Assembly: GCA_038238115.1 (NCBI GenBank)
Contig: JBBRYB010000013.1
Coordinates: 1 to 64,000 of the forward strand
Reading direction: 5' to 3'
DNA: 64,000 bases
DNA from: JBBRYB01 sp038238115
GTDB lineage: Bacteria > Actinomycetota > Actinomycetes > Propionibacteriales > Nocardioidaceae
The position numbers and the translations under genes are program-made. Positions 42,306 to 49,705 of this stretch are shown here, in pieces. The notes beneath the pieces were generated by a model that saw only the letters and a list, made by a program, of their open reading frames with translations, was not told the origin of the DNA and made no database searches. Position 1 is the first letter of the stretch; each line of letters opens with the position of its first letter.

Positions 42306-42337
42306 AGTGAGCAGATATTTCCGATCGGATGCTCACT
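42306..42337. promoter_or_regulatory. Operator-like inverted repeat in the divergent sugar promoter
   Basis: AGTGAGCA (42306-42313) and TGCTCACT (42330-42337) are perfect 8-bp arms with 16 bases between, midway in the 169-bp gap separating the binding-protein and SIS genes. The second arm is about 55 bp before the SIS start. It is the likely target of the DeoR protein encoded in this regulon, which would let one protein control both directions. Confidence 0.7.
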
Positions 42338-42393
42338 TTCGCCGCCCACTTGTGGTTGACTACCGTCGTCTCATTCATCCGAGCGGAGGTCCG

Positions 42394-43344
42394 ATGAGTT
42401 CACCGGTCCAGGCGACGGGAGGGCCGTCGGCGTTACCCGCGGAGGGACCGGGGCACGTCACGGTCATCGAGATCGCCTCGCAGCCAGCGATGTGGCGACA
42501 GGCCGCGGCCACGCCGGCCCGGGAGCTGGCGATGCTGCCCCGCGCCGGCGAGCGCGCACTCGTGCTCGGTTGTGGCACGTCGTACTACGTCGGCGAGGCC
42601 TACGCCCGACGACGCGTGGCCGCCGGTCTCGGGCCCACCCGCGGGGCAATCCCGTCCGAGCTCGACGCCGTCGACGACGACGAGGTCGTGATCCTGCTGT
42701 CCCGCTCGGGTACGACGGGTGACCTCGTCACGCTCGGCAAGGAGCTCAAGACCACGCATCGGGTCGTGACGATCACCGGCGCACCCGGCACGCCGATCGC
42801 GACACTGGTCCCCGACGCGATCCTGCTCGACTACGCCGACGAGACATCAGTCGTGCAGACCCGCTTCGCCACCACCGGGCTCGCCATGCTGCGGCGCTCG
42901 CTCGGCGAGGACATCGAGCCGCTCGCCGCACAGGCGGAGCAAGCCTTGACCCTGCCGCTGCCGGTCGACGCCGACGAGCTGGCCAAGCTGAACCACGTCG
43001 TGTTCCTCGGCACGAAGTGGAGTGCGGCAGTGGCGCAAGAGGCGGCCCTTAAGGTTCGTGAGGCGGCCGGGTTCTGGACCGAGGCCTATCCGGTCTTCGA
43101 GTACCAGCACGGTCCCATCTCCTGTGCGGGAGAGCACACTCTCGTCTGGTCCCTGACCGACGTACCCGACAGCGTCGCCGCTGACATCACCGCGACCGGG
43201 GCGAGGCTCGAGGTGGCGGAGCTGGACGCCCAAGCCGAGCTGGTCCGGGTCCACCGGCTCGCGATCGAGCTCGCCCTGCGCGAGGGCCGCAACCCGGACT
43301 CGCCGCCCCACCTCAGCCGCTCGGTCCAGTTGTCCGAGATGTGA
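42394..43344 (+). CDS. SIS-domain sugar isomerase/deaminase (AgaS/GlmS-C-like)
   Basis: A 316-aa protein with two SIS domains. The first shows RALVLGCGTSYYVGEAYA and VVILLSRSGTTGDLVTLGKEL; the second NHVVFLGTKWSAAVAQEAALKVREAAGFWTEAYPVFEYQHGPISC. It lacks a glutaminase domain, so it is like AgaS or a glucosamine-6-phosphate deaminase/isomerase of catabolic clusters rather than GlmS. ATG 42394 has GCGGAGG six bases upstream. First gene of the rightward arm, with the tautomerase-like and PfkB genes. Confidence 0.9.
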   Translation: MSSPVQATGGPSALPAEGPGHVTVIEIASQPAMWRQAAATPARELAMLPRAGERALVLGCGTSYYVGEAYARRRVAAGLGPTRGAIPSELDAVDDDEVVILLSRSGTTGDLVTLGKELKTTHRVVTITGAPGTPIATLVPDAILLDYADETSVVQTRFATTGLAMLRRSLGEDIEPLAAQAEQALTLPLPVDADELAKLNHVVFLGTKWSAAVAQEAALKVREAAGFWTEAYPVFEYQHGPISCAGEHTLVWSLTDVPDSVAADITATGARLEVAELDAQAELVRVHRLAIELALREGRNPDSPPHLSRSVQLSEM

Positions 43345-43350
43345 TTGCCG

Positions 43351-43671
43351 GTGCCCGTCATCCAGGTCTTTGCACACTCTCTCGACGACGTCGTCGGCAC
43401 CCTCGACTCGCTCTGTCGCGGGGTCGCCGACGCGCTGGAGCTGCAGCCCGATGACGTGGTGGCGACGCACATCGATGTCGCCACCACCGTCGTGCCGGGC
43501 CACGTCGACCCGTCGTGGCCGGTCGTGGTCATCCACGGATCGGCGCGTCGACCTGAGCAGATGGCTGAGGCATGCGCGCGGGTACGGGCTCTGGCCGCCG
43601 GTTGGGTCGATGCAGGCTGCGTCGAAGCGCAAGGTGCCAGGGTCTGGGTGACGTGGCAGCTGCCGACGTGA
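43351..43671 (+). CDS. Putative tautomerase-fold small protein
   Basis: A 106-aa protein beginning (M/V)PVIQVFAHSLDDVVGTL, with Pro next to the initiator residue, as in 4-oxalocrotonate tautomerase/MIF proteins that use Pro1 as base. A helix (CRGVADALELQPDDVVATHIDV), a strand SWPVVVIHGSA and a second helix follow, giving the beta-alpha-beta order of that fold. The match is by pattern only. It starts six bases after the SIS stop and overlaps the kinase gene (GTGA), so all three are cotranslated. Tautomerisation of a sugar-derived keto acid is a guess. Confidence 0.55.
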   Translation: MPVIQVFAHSLDDVVGTLDSLCRGVADALELQPDDVVATHIDVATTVVPGHVDPSWPVVVIHGSARRPEQMAEACARVRALAAGWVDAGCVEAQGARVWVTWQLPT

Positions 43672-44663
43672 AGGCTGGCCGGCTGCTGGTCGTCGGGGAG
43701 CTGTGCGCCGACATCGTCGTCGAGCTCGACGCGCCACCGGCCTTCGGTCAGGCCGAGCAGGTGGTGCCCCGCACGACGATCACGATGGGCAGCTCCTCGG
43801 CGATCACGGCGTGCGGGGCTGCGGCGATGGACACTGCGACGTCGCTGGTCGGAGTGGTCGGCGCCGACCTCCTGGGAGACTTCCTGCTCGGGGAGCTTCG
43901 GGAGCGCGGCGTCGACGTGTCGCACTGCCGGGTAGACGGCAGCCGACCCACGGGCATTTCGACCATCCTGACCCTGCCCGTCGGCGATCGCTGCATCCTC
44001 ACCGCCATGGGTTCGATCGGTGCGGTCGAGGTCACCGACGTCCCGGCAGCTGTCCTCGAAGATGCGGCACACCTGCATGTGGGGAGCTACTTCCTGCAGC
44101 ACGGACTGCAACCTGACCTCGCCCGCTTCTTCGCTTCGTGCAGACAGCGGGGGATCGCTACGTCGCTGGACCCCAACTTCGACCCCCGCGGCGATTGGTC
44201 GAGCGGCATCGAGCAAGTGCTGGGGGAGGTGGATGTGTTCTTCTGCAACGAGCAGGAGGCGCTCGGCATCTCAAGGGCCGAAGAGCTCGACTGTGCTGCC
44301 TCGTGGCTTGCCGAGCGCCTGCCCGATGGTGCTGAGCTTGTCGTGAAGCATGGCGCGGAGGGGGCGCGGGTGCACGTGTGTGGCCGGGGACAGGTCCAGA
44401 CGACGTACAGCGTGCAGCCGGAGCCGCTGCGCTGGCCGCTCGTCGACACCGTGGGGGCGGGCGACAGCCTGGCGGCGGGCTACCTCGCGGCGAGGCTGCG
44501 CGGCCTCGACATCGAGGACCGGCTGCGGATCGGTGTGCGGGGCGGCACCGCCTCGACCCGTGCAGCCGGTGGCGTCGCGGCTCAGCTGACCTGGCTGGAG
44601 GCGCAGAACCCTACGATGATGAAGGCAGCCCCCGTATCCCAATGGCAGAGGACGCACCCTTAA
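43668..44663 (+). CDS. PfkB family carbohydrate kinase
   Basis: A 331-aa ribokinase-fold enzyme: LLVVGELCADIVVEL at the start, SLVGVVGADLLGDFLLGELRERGVDVSH, SLDPNFDPRGDW, VFFCNEQEALGIS, LVVKHGAEGARV and the catalytic LVDTVGAGDSLAAGYLAARL. It should phosphorylate the sugar handled by the SIS isomerase and aldolase. GTG start overlapping the previous stop. Odd: the last 12 codons run into the tRNA gene at 44628, and its TAA stop is exactly the tRNA anticodon. The conserved kinase fold appears complete before that. Confidence 0.92.
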   Translation: MKAGRLLVVGELCADIVVELDAPPAFGQAEQVVPRTTITMGSSSAITACGAAAMDTATSLVGVVGADLLGDFLLGELRERGVDVSHCRVDGSRPTGISTILTLPVGDRCILTAMGSIGAVEVTDVPAAVLEDAAHLHVGSYFLQHGLQPDLARFFASCRQRGIATSLDPNFDPRGDWSSGIEQVLGEVDVFFCNEQEALGISRAEELDCAASWLAERLPDGAELVVKHGAEGARVHVCGRGQVQTTYSVQPEPLRWPLVDTVGAGDSLAAGYLAARLRGLDIEDRLRIGVRGGTASTRAAGGVAAQLTWLEAQNPTMMKAAPVSQWQRTHP

Positions 44664-44703
44664 AAGGCGCTCAGTGTGGGTTCGAGTCCCACCGGGGGCA
44701 CCA
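44628..44703 (+). tRNA. tRNA with anticodon UAA (Leu codon UUA) but short variable loop
   Basis: A 76-nt cloverleaf with encoded CCA. Acceptor GCCCCCG/CGGGGGC is perfect, the D arm is TCC/GGA with GG in the loop, and the T arm is GTGGG-TTCGAGT-CCCAC. The anticodon stem GCACC/GGCGC has one A-C mismatch; the loop CTTAAAA places TAA at 44661-44663. The variable loop is only five bases (TCAGT), whereas normal tRNA-Leu is class II with a long arm. The discriminator A fits leucine. It could be a divergent tRNA-Leu, a non-canonical tRNA or a decaying copy. Confidence 0.82.
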
Positions 44704-44704
44704 A

Positions 44705-44723
44705 GGCGCTAGCCAGCAGCGCC
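44705..44723. terminator. Hairpin after the tRNA, inside the chrA end
   Basis: GGCGCT and AGCGCC pair around a 7-base loop one base after the tRNA CCA. The first arm also contains the chrA stop codon, so one hairpin may serve both converging transcripts. Confidence 0.5.
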
Positions 44724-46121
44724 TAGCGCGTGCAGCGCTACTCCGAGGACGGCGCAGACGCCAAGCGTCCGGAGCACGCTCCAGCCGCGGGCGAAGATCA
44801 GCCAGCAGGCGGTCGCCATCACGATGACGCCGGCCACCTGAAGGGTGTCGGGTTCCGGGACCGTGAAGCTGAGAAGTCCGCTGTCGACGGCTTTCGTCTC
44901 GGCGAAGAGTGTGTGTACGGCGAAGTACACCGCCAGGTTCGCGATGACGCCGACAACGGCGGCAGTGATCCCGGTCATGGCCGCCGTCAGTGAGCGGTTG
45001 TGTCGCAGTCGCTCAACGTACGGTGCACCAAGAAGCACGAACAGAAAGCAGGGAACGAACGTCACCCAGGTCGTCAGAAGCGATGCGAGGACGGCGGCGA
45101 CCCAAGGATCCAAACCCCCCGGGTGACGGTATGCGCCGACGAAGGCGACGAACTGGACAACCATGATCAGTGGTCCCGGCGTGGTCTCCGCGAGGGCGAG
45201 CCCGCGAACCATCTCTCCCGGAGCCAACCACCCGTAGACCGATACGGCCTGCTGCGCCACGTAGGCAAGTACGGCGTAGGCCCCACCAAACGTGACAACC
45301 GCTGCGCCGGAGAAGAACAACCCCTGGTCAACGAAGATGCTGTGGCGGCCGAATGCCACCGCAGCTGCGATGATCGGCAACGCCCAGAGCATCAGGCCGA
45401 CTCCCAGGATCCATCCGCCACGGCGCAGTGATGGCCTGTCCGCGTGCAGCTGCTCGTCGCCTATCAGCGGAGCCGCACCATTCATGACCTTCGTCGGCTT
45501 CGGCTGCGCCAGGTTGGGCCAGACACGAGCGAGCAACCATCCCATGATCCCGGCCGTGAGCACTACCGCCGGAAAGGGGACCGCAAAGAGGCTCAGGGCG
45601 ACGAACGCGCCCACGGCGAGGACGACCAGAGTCGGGTGGGTGAGCGCCCGGCGGCTTACCCGAAGCACGGCCTGCACGACGATGGCGATGACGGCCGGTG
45701 CGAGCCCAAGGAAGAGACCGTCCAAGAGACTTGTGTCCCCGAAGCCGACGTAGATCGCCGAGAGTCCGAGCAAGGAGACCACGCCGGGCAGGACGAACAA
45801 GGCGCCGGCGATGATGCCGCCCTTGATGCCGTTGAGCAGCCACCCCGCGTAGATCGCCAACTGTTGGGCCTCCGGCCCGGGGAGCAACATGCAGTAGTTG
45901 AGGGCATGGAGGAATCGCCGCTGACTGAGCCAGCGCTTCTCATCAACAAGCGTTCGTTGCATGACGGCGATCTGCCCCGCTGGTCCGCCGAACGTCTGCA
46001 GAGAGATCGCGAACCAGGTCCGCGTCGCCTCGCGCAGGGCAAGCGCATCTCGGCTACCGATGTCGACACTCGGCGCCGATCGCTGAGCCCCGGCTCTGTG
46101 CCTGGGCCAGGTTGGTGTCAT
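44709..46121 (-). CDS. chrA: Chromate transporter (long-chain CHR family)
   Basis: A 470-aa membrane efflux protein built of two homologous halves. Half 1: FAISLQTFGGPAGQIAVM, FLHALNYCMLLPGPEAQQLAIYAGWLLNG. Half 2: GAAVVTFGGAYAVLAYVAQQAV, GLALAETTPGPLIMVVQFVAFVGAY. The repeated FGG and PGP motifs are diagnostic of ChrA. About ten to twelve hydrophobic segments are visible. It exports chromate, driven by the proton gradient, giving Cr(VI) resistance; sulfate may compete. Its start overlaps the ChrB-C gene by four bases. Last gene of the leftward chr operon. Confidence 0.95.
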   Translation of the reverse strand: MTPTWPRHRAGAQRSAPSVDIGSRDALALREATRTWFAISLQTFGGPAGQIAVMQRTLVDEKRWLSQRRFLHALNYCMLLPGPEAQQLAIYAGWLLNGIKGGIIAGALFVLPGVVSLLGLSAIYVGFGDTSLLDGLFLGLAPAVIAIVVQAVLRVSRRALTHPTLVVLAVGAFVALSLFAVPFPAVVLTAGIMGWLLARVWPNLAQPKPTKVMNGAAPLIGDEQLHADRPSLRRGGWILGVGLMLWALPIIAAAVAFGRHSIFVDQGLFFSGAAVVTFGGAYAVLAYVAQQAVSVYGWLAPGEMVRGLALAETTPGPLIMVVQFVAFVGAYRHPGGLDPWVAAVLASLLTTWVTFVPCFLFVLLGAPYVERLRHNRSLTAAMTGITAAVVGVIANLAVYFAVHTLFAETKAVDSGLLSFTVPEPDTLQVAGVIVMATACWLIFARGWSVLRTLGVCAVLGVALHALGAAG

Positions 46122-46552
46122 GCGGGCGGCTCCTTGCCGAGGAGGAGGCTGCGGTGGAAGTAGTCGTACAGCCCGTCGAAGAGCGGAGCCGTCAGTCGAA
46201 GTACGGTGTCGTCGTGCTGCGTCATTGACAGACCGCGAAGCACCACGTCGAGCCCGGCGGCCTCCGGGGCGTCGTAGCGGCCGTCTTCAAGGTCGGCCTC
46301 GTGGACGATGGCGGCGATCCGCCACAATGTCGGGTCGAGAAGGTCATGTCGGCGCAGCAACGTCTCGAATGTGCAGTCCGCGCCGTGGTGGCCGTACTCG
46401 ACACCGCGCATGTCGAACGGCGTCGCATCCTCGGGGGCGTCCTCCGGGCCGGAGACGAACATGAACTCGGCCTCCGCGTCGATGAAGCGCCGGATCAACC
46501 ACGCCGAGGAAGCCCGGTCGATGTGCACACCGGCCCTCGTCACCCACTTCAC
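46118..46552 (-). CDS. Chromate resistance protein ChrB, C-terminal domain as a separate protein
   Basis: A 144-aa protein equal to the C-terminal domain of ChrB: KWVTRAGVHIDRASSAWLIRRFIDAEAEFMFV, then FDMRGVEYGHHGADCTFETLLRRHDLLDPTLWRIAAIVHEADL. Conserved His and Asp residues suggest a metal- or substrate-binding hydrolase-like pocket. In many bacteria this domain is fused behind the N-terminal part; here it is a separate gene with a GTG start overlapping the upstream stop. It is thought to help chromate handling or sensing. Confidence 0.9.
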   Translation of the reverse strand: MKWVTRAGVHIDRASSAWLIRRFIDAEAEFMFVSGPEDAPEDATPFDMRGVEYGHHGADCTFETLLRRHDLLDPTLWRIAAIVHEADLEDGRYDAPEAAGLDVVLRGLSMTQHDDTVLRLTAPLFDGLYDYFHRSLLLGKEPPA

Positions 46553-47037
46553 GGCGACCGCCTTGGCGAGACGTCGACCGCGACCCGATCGGAGTCTCGA
46601 TCGGCTTCTGCGAGCGCGTCGAGGGCCGAGACCGCCAGGTCTCTCTCTGCAGGGGAGAAAAAGTCGCGCCGCTGGACCTTGCGCAGTTCTCGACGCAACC
46701 GTTCCAGAGCGCGAGCACGCTCAACTGCCTCGCTCTCGAGGGCCGCCGAAGCTGCCGTTGCGATGTCGCGGTACTCCTCCGCGCGAGCCGACGACATCGC
46801 CTGAGCTACCGTCCGTTCGTCGTCAGCCGACAGGGCCTCCGCCCGCAGCAGGAGCGCGGACCCGCCCGCCTCGATCACCTGATCGGCCACCCACTCGAGA
46901 TGTTCCCGCGTCCGTGAATCCTCAGGGAGCGCGACTACCCCGTCGCACAGTTGCGCCACGCCGAGGGCCCGGAGCCTCCGCCAGATCGCGATTCGCGGCG
47001 CGGATGGCGTCCGCGGCACACGGTAGACCAGCGTCAC
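46549..47037 (-). CDS. ChrB N-terminal-domain protein, probable chromate-responsive regulator
   Basis: A 162-aa protein starting VTLVYRVPRTPSAPRIAIWRRLRALGVAQLCDGVVALPED, the hallmark of the ChrB N-terminal domain (winged-helix-like). A long helical, Arg/Glu-rich segment follows. It probably senses chromate and represses the operon through the palindrome at 47065-47080. Start is uncertain: GTG 47037 matches the family, GTG 47075 would lie inside the palindrome, and the open frame runs to 47166. It overlaps the ChrB-C gene by GTGA. Confidence 0.82.
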   Translation of the reverse strand: MTLVYRVPRTPSAPRIAIWRRLRALGVAQLCDGVVALPEDSRTREHLEWVADQVIEAGGSALLLRAEALSADDERTVAQAMSSARAEEYRDIATAASAALESEAVERARALERLRRELRKVQRRDFFSPAERDLAVSALDALAEADRDSDRVAVDVSPRRSP

Positions 47038-47064
47038 CCACCGAAGCCTGGAGCGAGGCTGCTT

Positions 47065-47080
47065 TGTAACCACGGTTACA
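47065..47080. promoter_or_regulatory. Operator-like palindrome of the chr operon
   Basis: TGTAACC-AC-GGTTACA has perfect 7-bp arms. It lies 28-43 bp upstream of the ChrB-N start, a repressor position. Regulation by the ChrB N-domain protein is inferred. Confidence 0.72.
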
Positions 47081-47300
47081 TCGTTGGCCGACGCCGCCCA
47101 CTGTGTCAAGTGGATGCCCGGGACGACGAGGTTGTTGGGGCGGCGACGATGGGCCCGGGCCGTCAAGCAAGCGGTCGCCGGCAGACCGGCAAAGTCTCAC
47201 GTGTCCGGCAGATCTTGTATTCGTCGGGTCGGGTGCAATACTCATAAGTCACTCGTCGGATGCACGCTCGGTCACGCGTCCCCTCCTCGAGGAGCCTTGC

Positions 47301-48035
47301 ATGGGCGAATCGCACGTACTATCCGTCTTGACGGAAATGTCGCAGTCACTGGAAGGTGCGAGCGACTTCGACGAGACGTTGACGCGGATCACGCATGCGG
47401 CCCGGGACAACGTCCCCAACGTCGACTACGCAAGCATCTCGATCCTCCATGAGGACGGACGGATCGAGACGGTGGCGGCAACCGACCCCGTCGCCGTCCA
47501 GGCTGACTCGGCACAGTACGAGCTGCGCGAGGGCCCGTGCTTCGAGGCGGTCGTCGAGGAGCATCTCGTCCGGGCCGCCGATGTCGTCAATGATGCGCGA
47601 TGGCCGCGCTACGGTGCGGCCGTGGGGCGGCTCGGACTCAGAGCCCAGATGGCGCTCCAGCTCTACGACCATCCCCGCGGCTCGCACGGTGCGCTGAACC
47701 TGTACTCAACGACAAGTGGTGCTTTCGATGATCCCGAGCATCTGGCTGAGCTGTTCACCCGGCAGGCGACGATGGCGCTCGGCTTTGCCGAGGAGATCTC
47801 CGGGCTGAAAGACGCCTTGGGAAACCGCAAGCTGATCGGTCAGGCCATCGGCATCGTGATGGAGCGGTACGCCGTCAACGAGGGTCGCGCCCTCGCGTTC
47901 CTGATCCGTGCGTCGCAGGCGAGCAACGTCAAGCTGCGGGAGGTTGCTCGCACGGTAGTGCAGCACGCAAATAATCCTGAGCCGCCTGCCGCCGAAGCTG
48001 TCGCTGTGACTCCTGCGGTCAGTGCGCGACAGTGA
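47301..48035 (+). CDS. GAF and ANTAR domain protein
   Basis: A 244-aa soluble sensor. The GAF domain spans about residues 20-165 (FDETLTRITHAARDNVPNVDYASISIL, ALNLYSTTSGAFDDPEHLAELFTRQA). The ANTAR RNA-binding domain spans about 170-225 (ISGLKDALGNRKLIGQAIGIVMERYAVNEGRALAFLIRASQASNVKLREVARTVV). ANTAR proteins act as antiterminators on paired hairpins when a signal binds GAF. The RNA target is not evident nearby. ATG 47301 has CGAGGAG six bases upstream. The 3' end overlaps the convergent sulfite-oxidase-like gene by 17 bp. Confidence 0.93.
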   Translation: MGESHVLSVLTEMSQSLEGASDFDETLTRITHAARDNVPNVDYASISILHEDGRIETVAATDPVAVQADSAQYELREGPCFEAVVEEHLVRAADVVNDARWPRYGAAVGRLGLRAQMALQLYDHPRGSHGALNLYSTTSGAFDDPEHLAELFTRQATMALGFAEEISGLKDALGNRKLIGQAIGIVMERYAVNEGRALAFLIRASQASNVKLREVARTVVQHANNPEPPAAEAVAVTPAVSARQ

Positions 48036-49110
48036 CGCGCACCCGCGCCCACGAGTTGTTGACGTAGCCCTTCGGGTTCCACAACGGGCCGGCTGACTCT
48101 GGCTGCGCCGCGCCGGTAGAGTCCCAGGCGCGGGCCACGATCTCTGCCGGGCCAGGCCGCAGGTCAACGTCGATGTGCCACTGCTGCCACGACCACGGGT
48201 GGAGGGCAGGTGCGAGGGCTGCCTGCCTCCAGGACCGGCCCGCGTCGACGGAGACGTCCAGGCGCGCCACGGCACGGTCGTCACCGGCCAACGCATAGCC
48301 GCTGACCCGGATGGCACCCTGGGGGACCTGCTGGTTGTCGAGGGGTCGCAGGATGGCCGCATTGAGAGCGATCGAGGCCAACGACAGGCCGTCGCCCGGG
48401 CCGGCCGTGGCGGGATTGAACTCAGCAGGCAGCAGCCGGTATGCCGTGGCCTGGAAGTAGTTGTCCGAAGGCTGCGCCCGCGCCGTGATCCGCTGGACCC
48501 ACTTGACGCTGCGCGCACCGATATAACCCGGAACGACCACCCGTAGCGGAGCCCCGTGCACGCGGGTGAGCGGCTCGCCGTTCATCCCCCAGGCCAGGAG
48601 TACCTCAGGGCTTCGCGCCTTGTGTGCAGGGATCGAGCCGCCGTATGGCTGCGTGGGCTCGGCGAGCGCCGAGACGTCAGCCGCCTCGAAGGCGACATGC
48701 GCCGCATCGGACCGCGCGCCCGCCGATGCCAACACGTCGGCGAGGCTGACGCCCGCCCACTCGGCCGTCGATGTCGCTCCGACCCCCCAAGGATCTTCAC
48801 CCGGAATGTCGCGCACCTCGACGAGACCCGCGCGCCGGTTGCCCGCGCACTGCAGGGTCGCGACGAGACTCTTCGCCTCGTAACGATCGCGAAGCTGGTC
48901 CAGGGAGAGTTCCAGCGGCGAGTCGACCAGGCCGCCGACCTGAAGCCGCCATTCGTCCGGGTCGAGCGTGGGTATCTCGCCGTGGTTGCGGCTGTAGAAG
49001 CTCGCGACCGGAGTCAGTTCCTGGCCGTCCAACCCCGACGGGGGCGGCTCGGCGTTGTAGGGGTCCGCCTTGTGCACGATCATGTCGGGCCGCTTGTCCC
49101 ATAGCGTCAT
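48019..49110 (-). CDS. Sulfite oxidase-family molybdopterin oxidoreductase
   Basis: A 363-aa enzyme. The Mo-cofactor domain includes WRLQVGGLVDSPLELSLDQLRDRY, the Mo-ligand Cys in LVATLQCAGNRR, AEWAGVSLADVLASAG, VHGAPLRVVVPGYIGARSVKWVQRI. The C-terminal Ig-like dimerisation domain (Mo-co_dimer) follows: GAIRVSGYALAGDDRAVARLDVSVDAGRSWRQA, WQQWHIDVDL. There is no heme domain or signal peptide, so it resembles cytosolic plant-type or bacterial sulfite oxidases. Sulfite to sulfate is the likely reaction. Confidence 0.9.
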   Translation of the reverse strand: MTLWDKRPDMIVHKADPYNAEPPPSGLDGQELTPVASFYSRNHGEIPTLDPDEWRLQVGGLVDSPLELSLDQLRDRYEAKSLVATLQCAGNRRAGLVEVRDIPGEDPWGVGATSTAEWAGVSLADVLASAGARSDAAHVAFEAADVSALAEPTQPYGGSIPAHKARSPEVLLAWGMNGEPLTRVHGAPLRVVVPGYIGARSVKWVQRITARAQPSDNYFQATAYRLLPAEFNPATAGPGDGLSLASIALNAAILRPLDNQQVPQGAIRVSGYALAGDDRAVARLDVSVDAGRSWRQAALAPALHPWSWQQWHIDVDLRPGPAEIVARAWDSTGAAQPESAGPLWNPKGYVNNSWARVRVTVAH

Positions 49111-49180
49111 CGCGGCCGCGCTCCCCGCATCCCGGCCATGCCCTTCTGGAGGGCCGGTTGGTGAGCCACACGGCTCCCGC

Positions 49181-49555
49181 TCATCCCGATCGGCCGCCGA
49201 TCATGAGGACGGCCAGCGAGAACAGGATAGAGACGAGGAGCACGGCGGCGGCGAGAACCGGCCCGCGTACCTGGCCCACGGTCTCCGAGCGTCCCGACTC
49301 GAGCTCATGACTGACGCGGATGTAGCGGCTGGTCCCGTACACGACGCCGCCGGCGCCCGTCGCGACGAGGACGCCTCCCGCCGCGAGCGTCCATACAGTC
49401 GCCGAACCACGGTCACCGAACTTGGCCAGCGCCAGACCGACGATCATCACGTTGGCGGCGGTGCGCAGCCACGCCAGGTAGGTGCGCTCGTTCGCCAGAT
49501 GGTCGCGGGAGCGGGTGGACTGGTCCCGGTTCGTGCTGGCTCCTGTCCCGTCCAC
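49181..49555 (-). CDS. DUF202 (YidH-like) membrane protein
   Basis: A 124-aa protein with three transmembrane segments (AANVMIVGLALAKFG, TLAAGGVLVATGAGGVVYG, VLAAAVLLVSILFSLAVLMIG). The DUF202 signature LANERTYLAWLRTAANV is near residue 22. Function unknown. GTG 49555 is the only good start. It follows 70 bp upstream of the sulfite-oxidase-like gene on the same strand. Confidence 0.85.
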   Translation of the reverse strand: MDGTGASTNRDQSTRSRDHLANERTYLAWLRTAANVMIVGLALAKFGDRGSATVWTLAAGGVLVATGAGGVVYGTSRYIRVSHELESGRSETVGQVRGPVLAAAVLLVSILFSLAVLMIGGRSG

Positions 49556-49705
49556 TCCGACATCATGACCGATGCGGCGACCCGCCTCGCTGGCGGCCAG
49601 GAACTGACTCCGGTGGGGGCGTCGGCGAACCCTGCGCGTTGTGAAGTAGCACGTATGATTGAGGTGACCTGATGACGTGCCAGGCCAACCGAGGAGTCAT
49701 GTTTC

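Noticed and set aside
44628..44703. tRNA 3' end as an integration site of a mobile element carrying chrA/chrB
   Set aside because: No integrase gene and no repeat of the tRNA 3' end was found downstream within the window.
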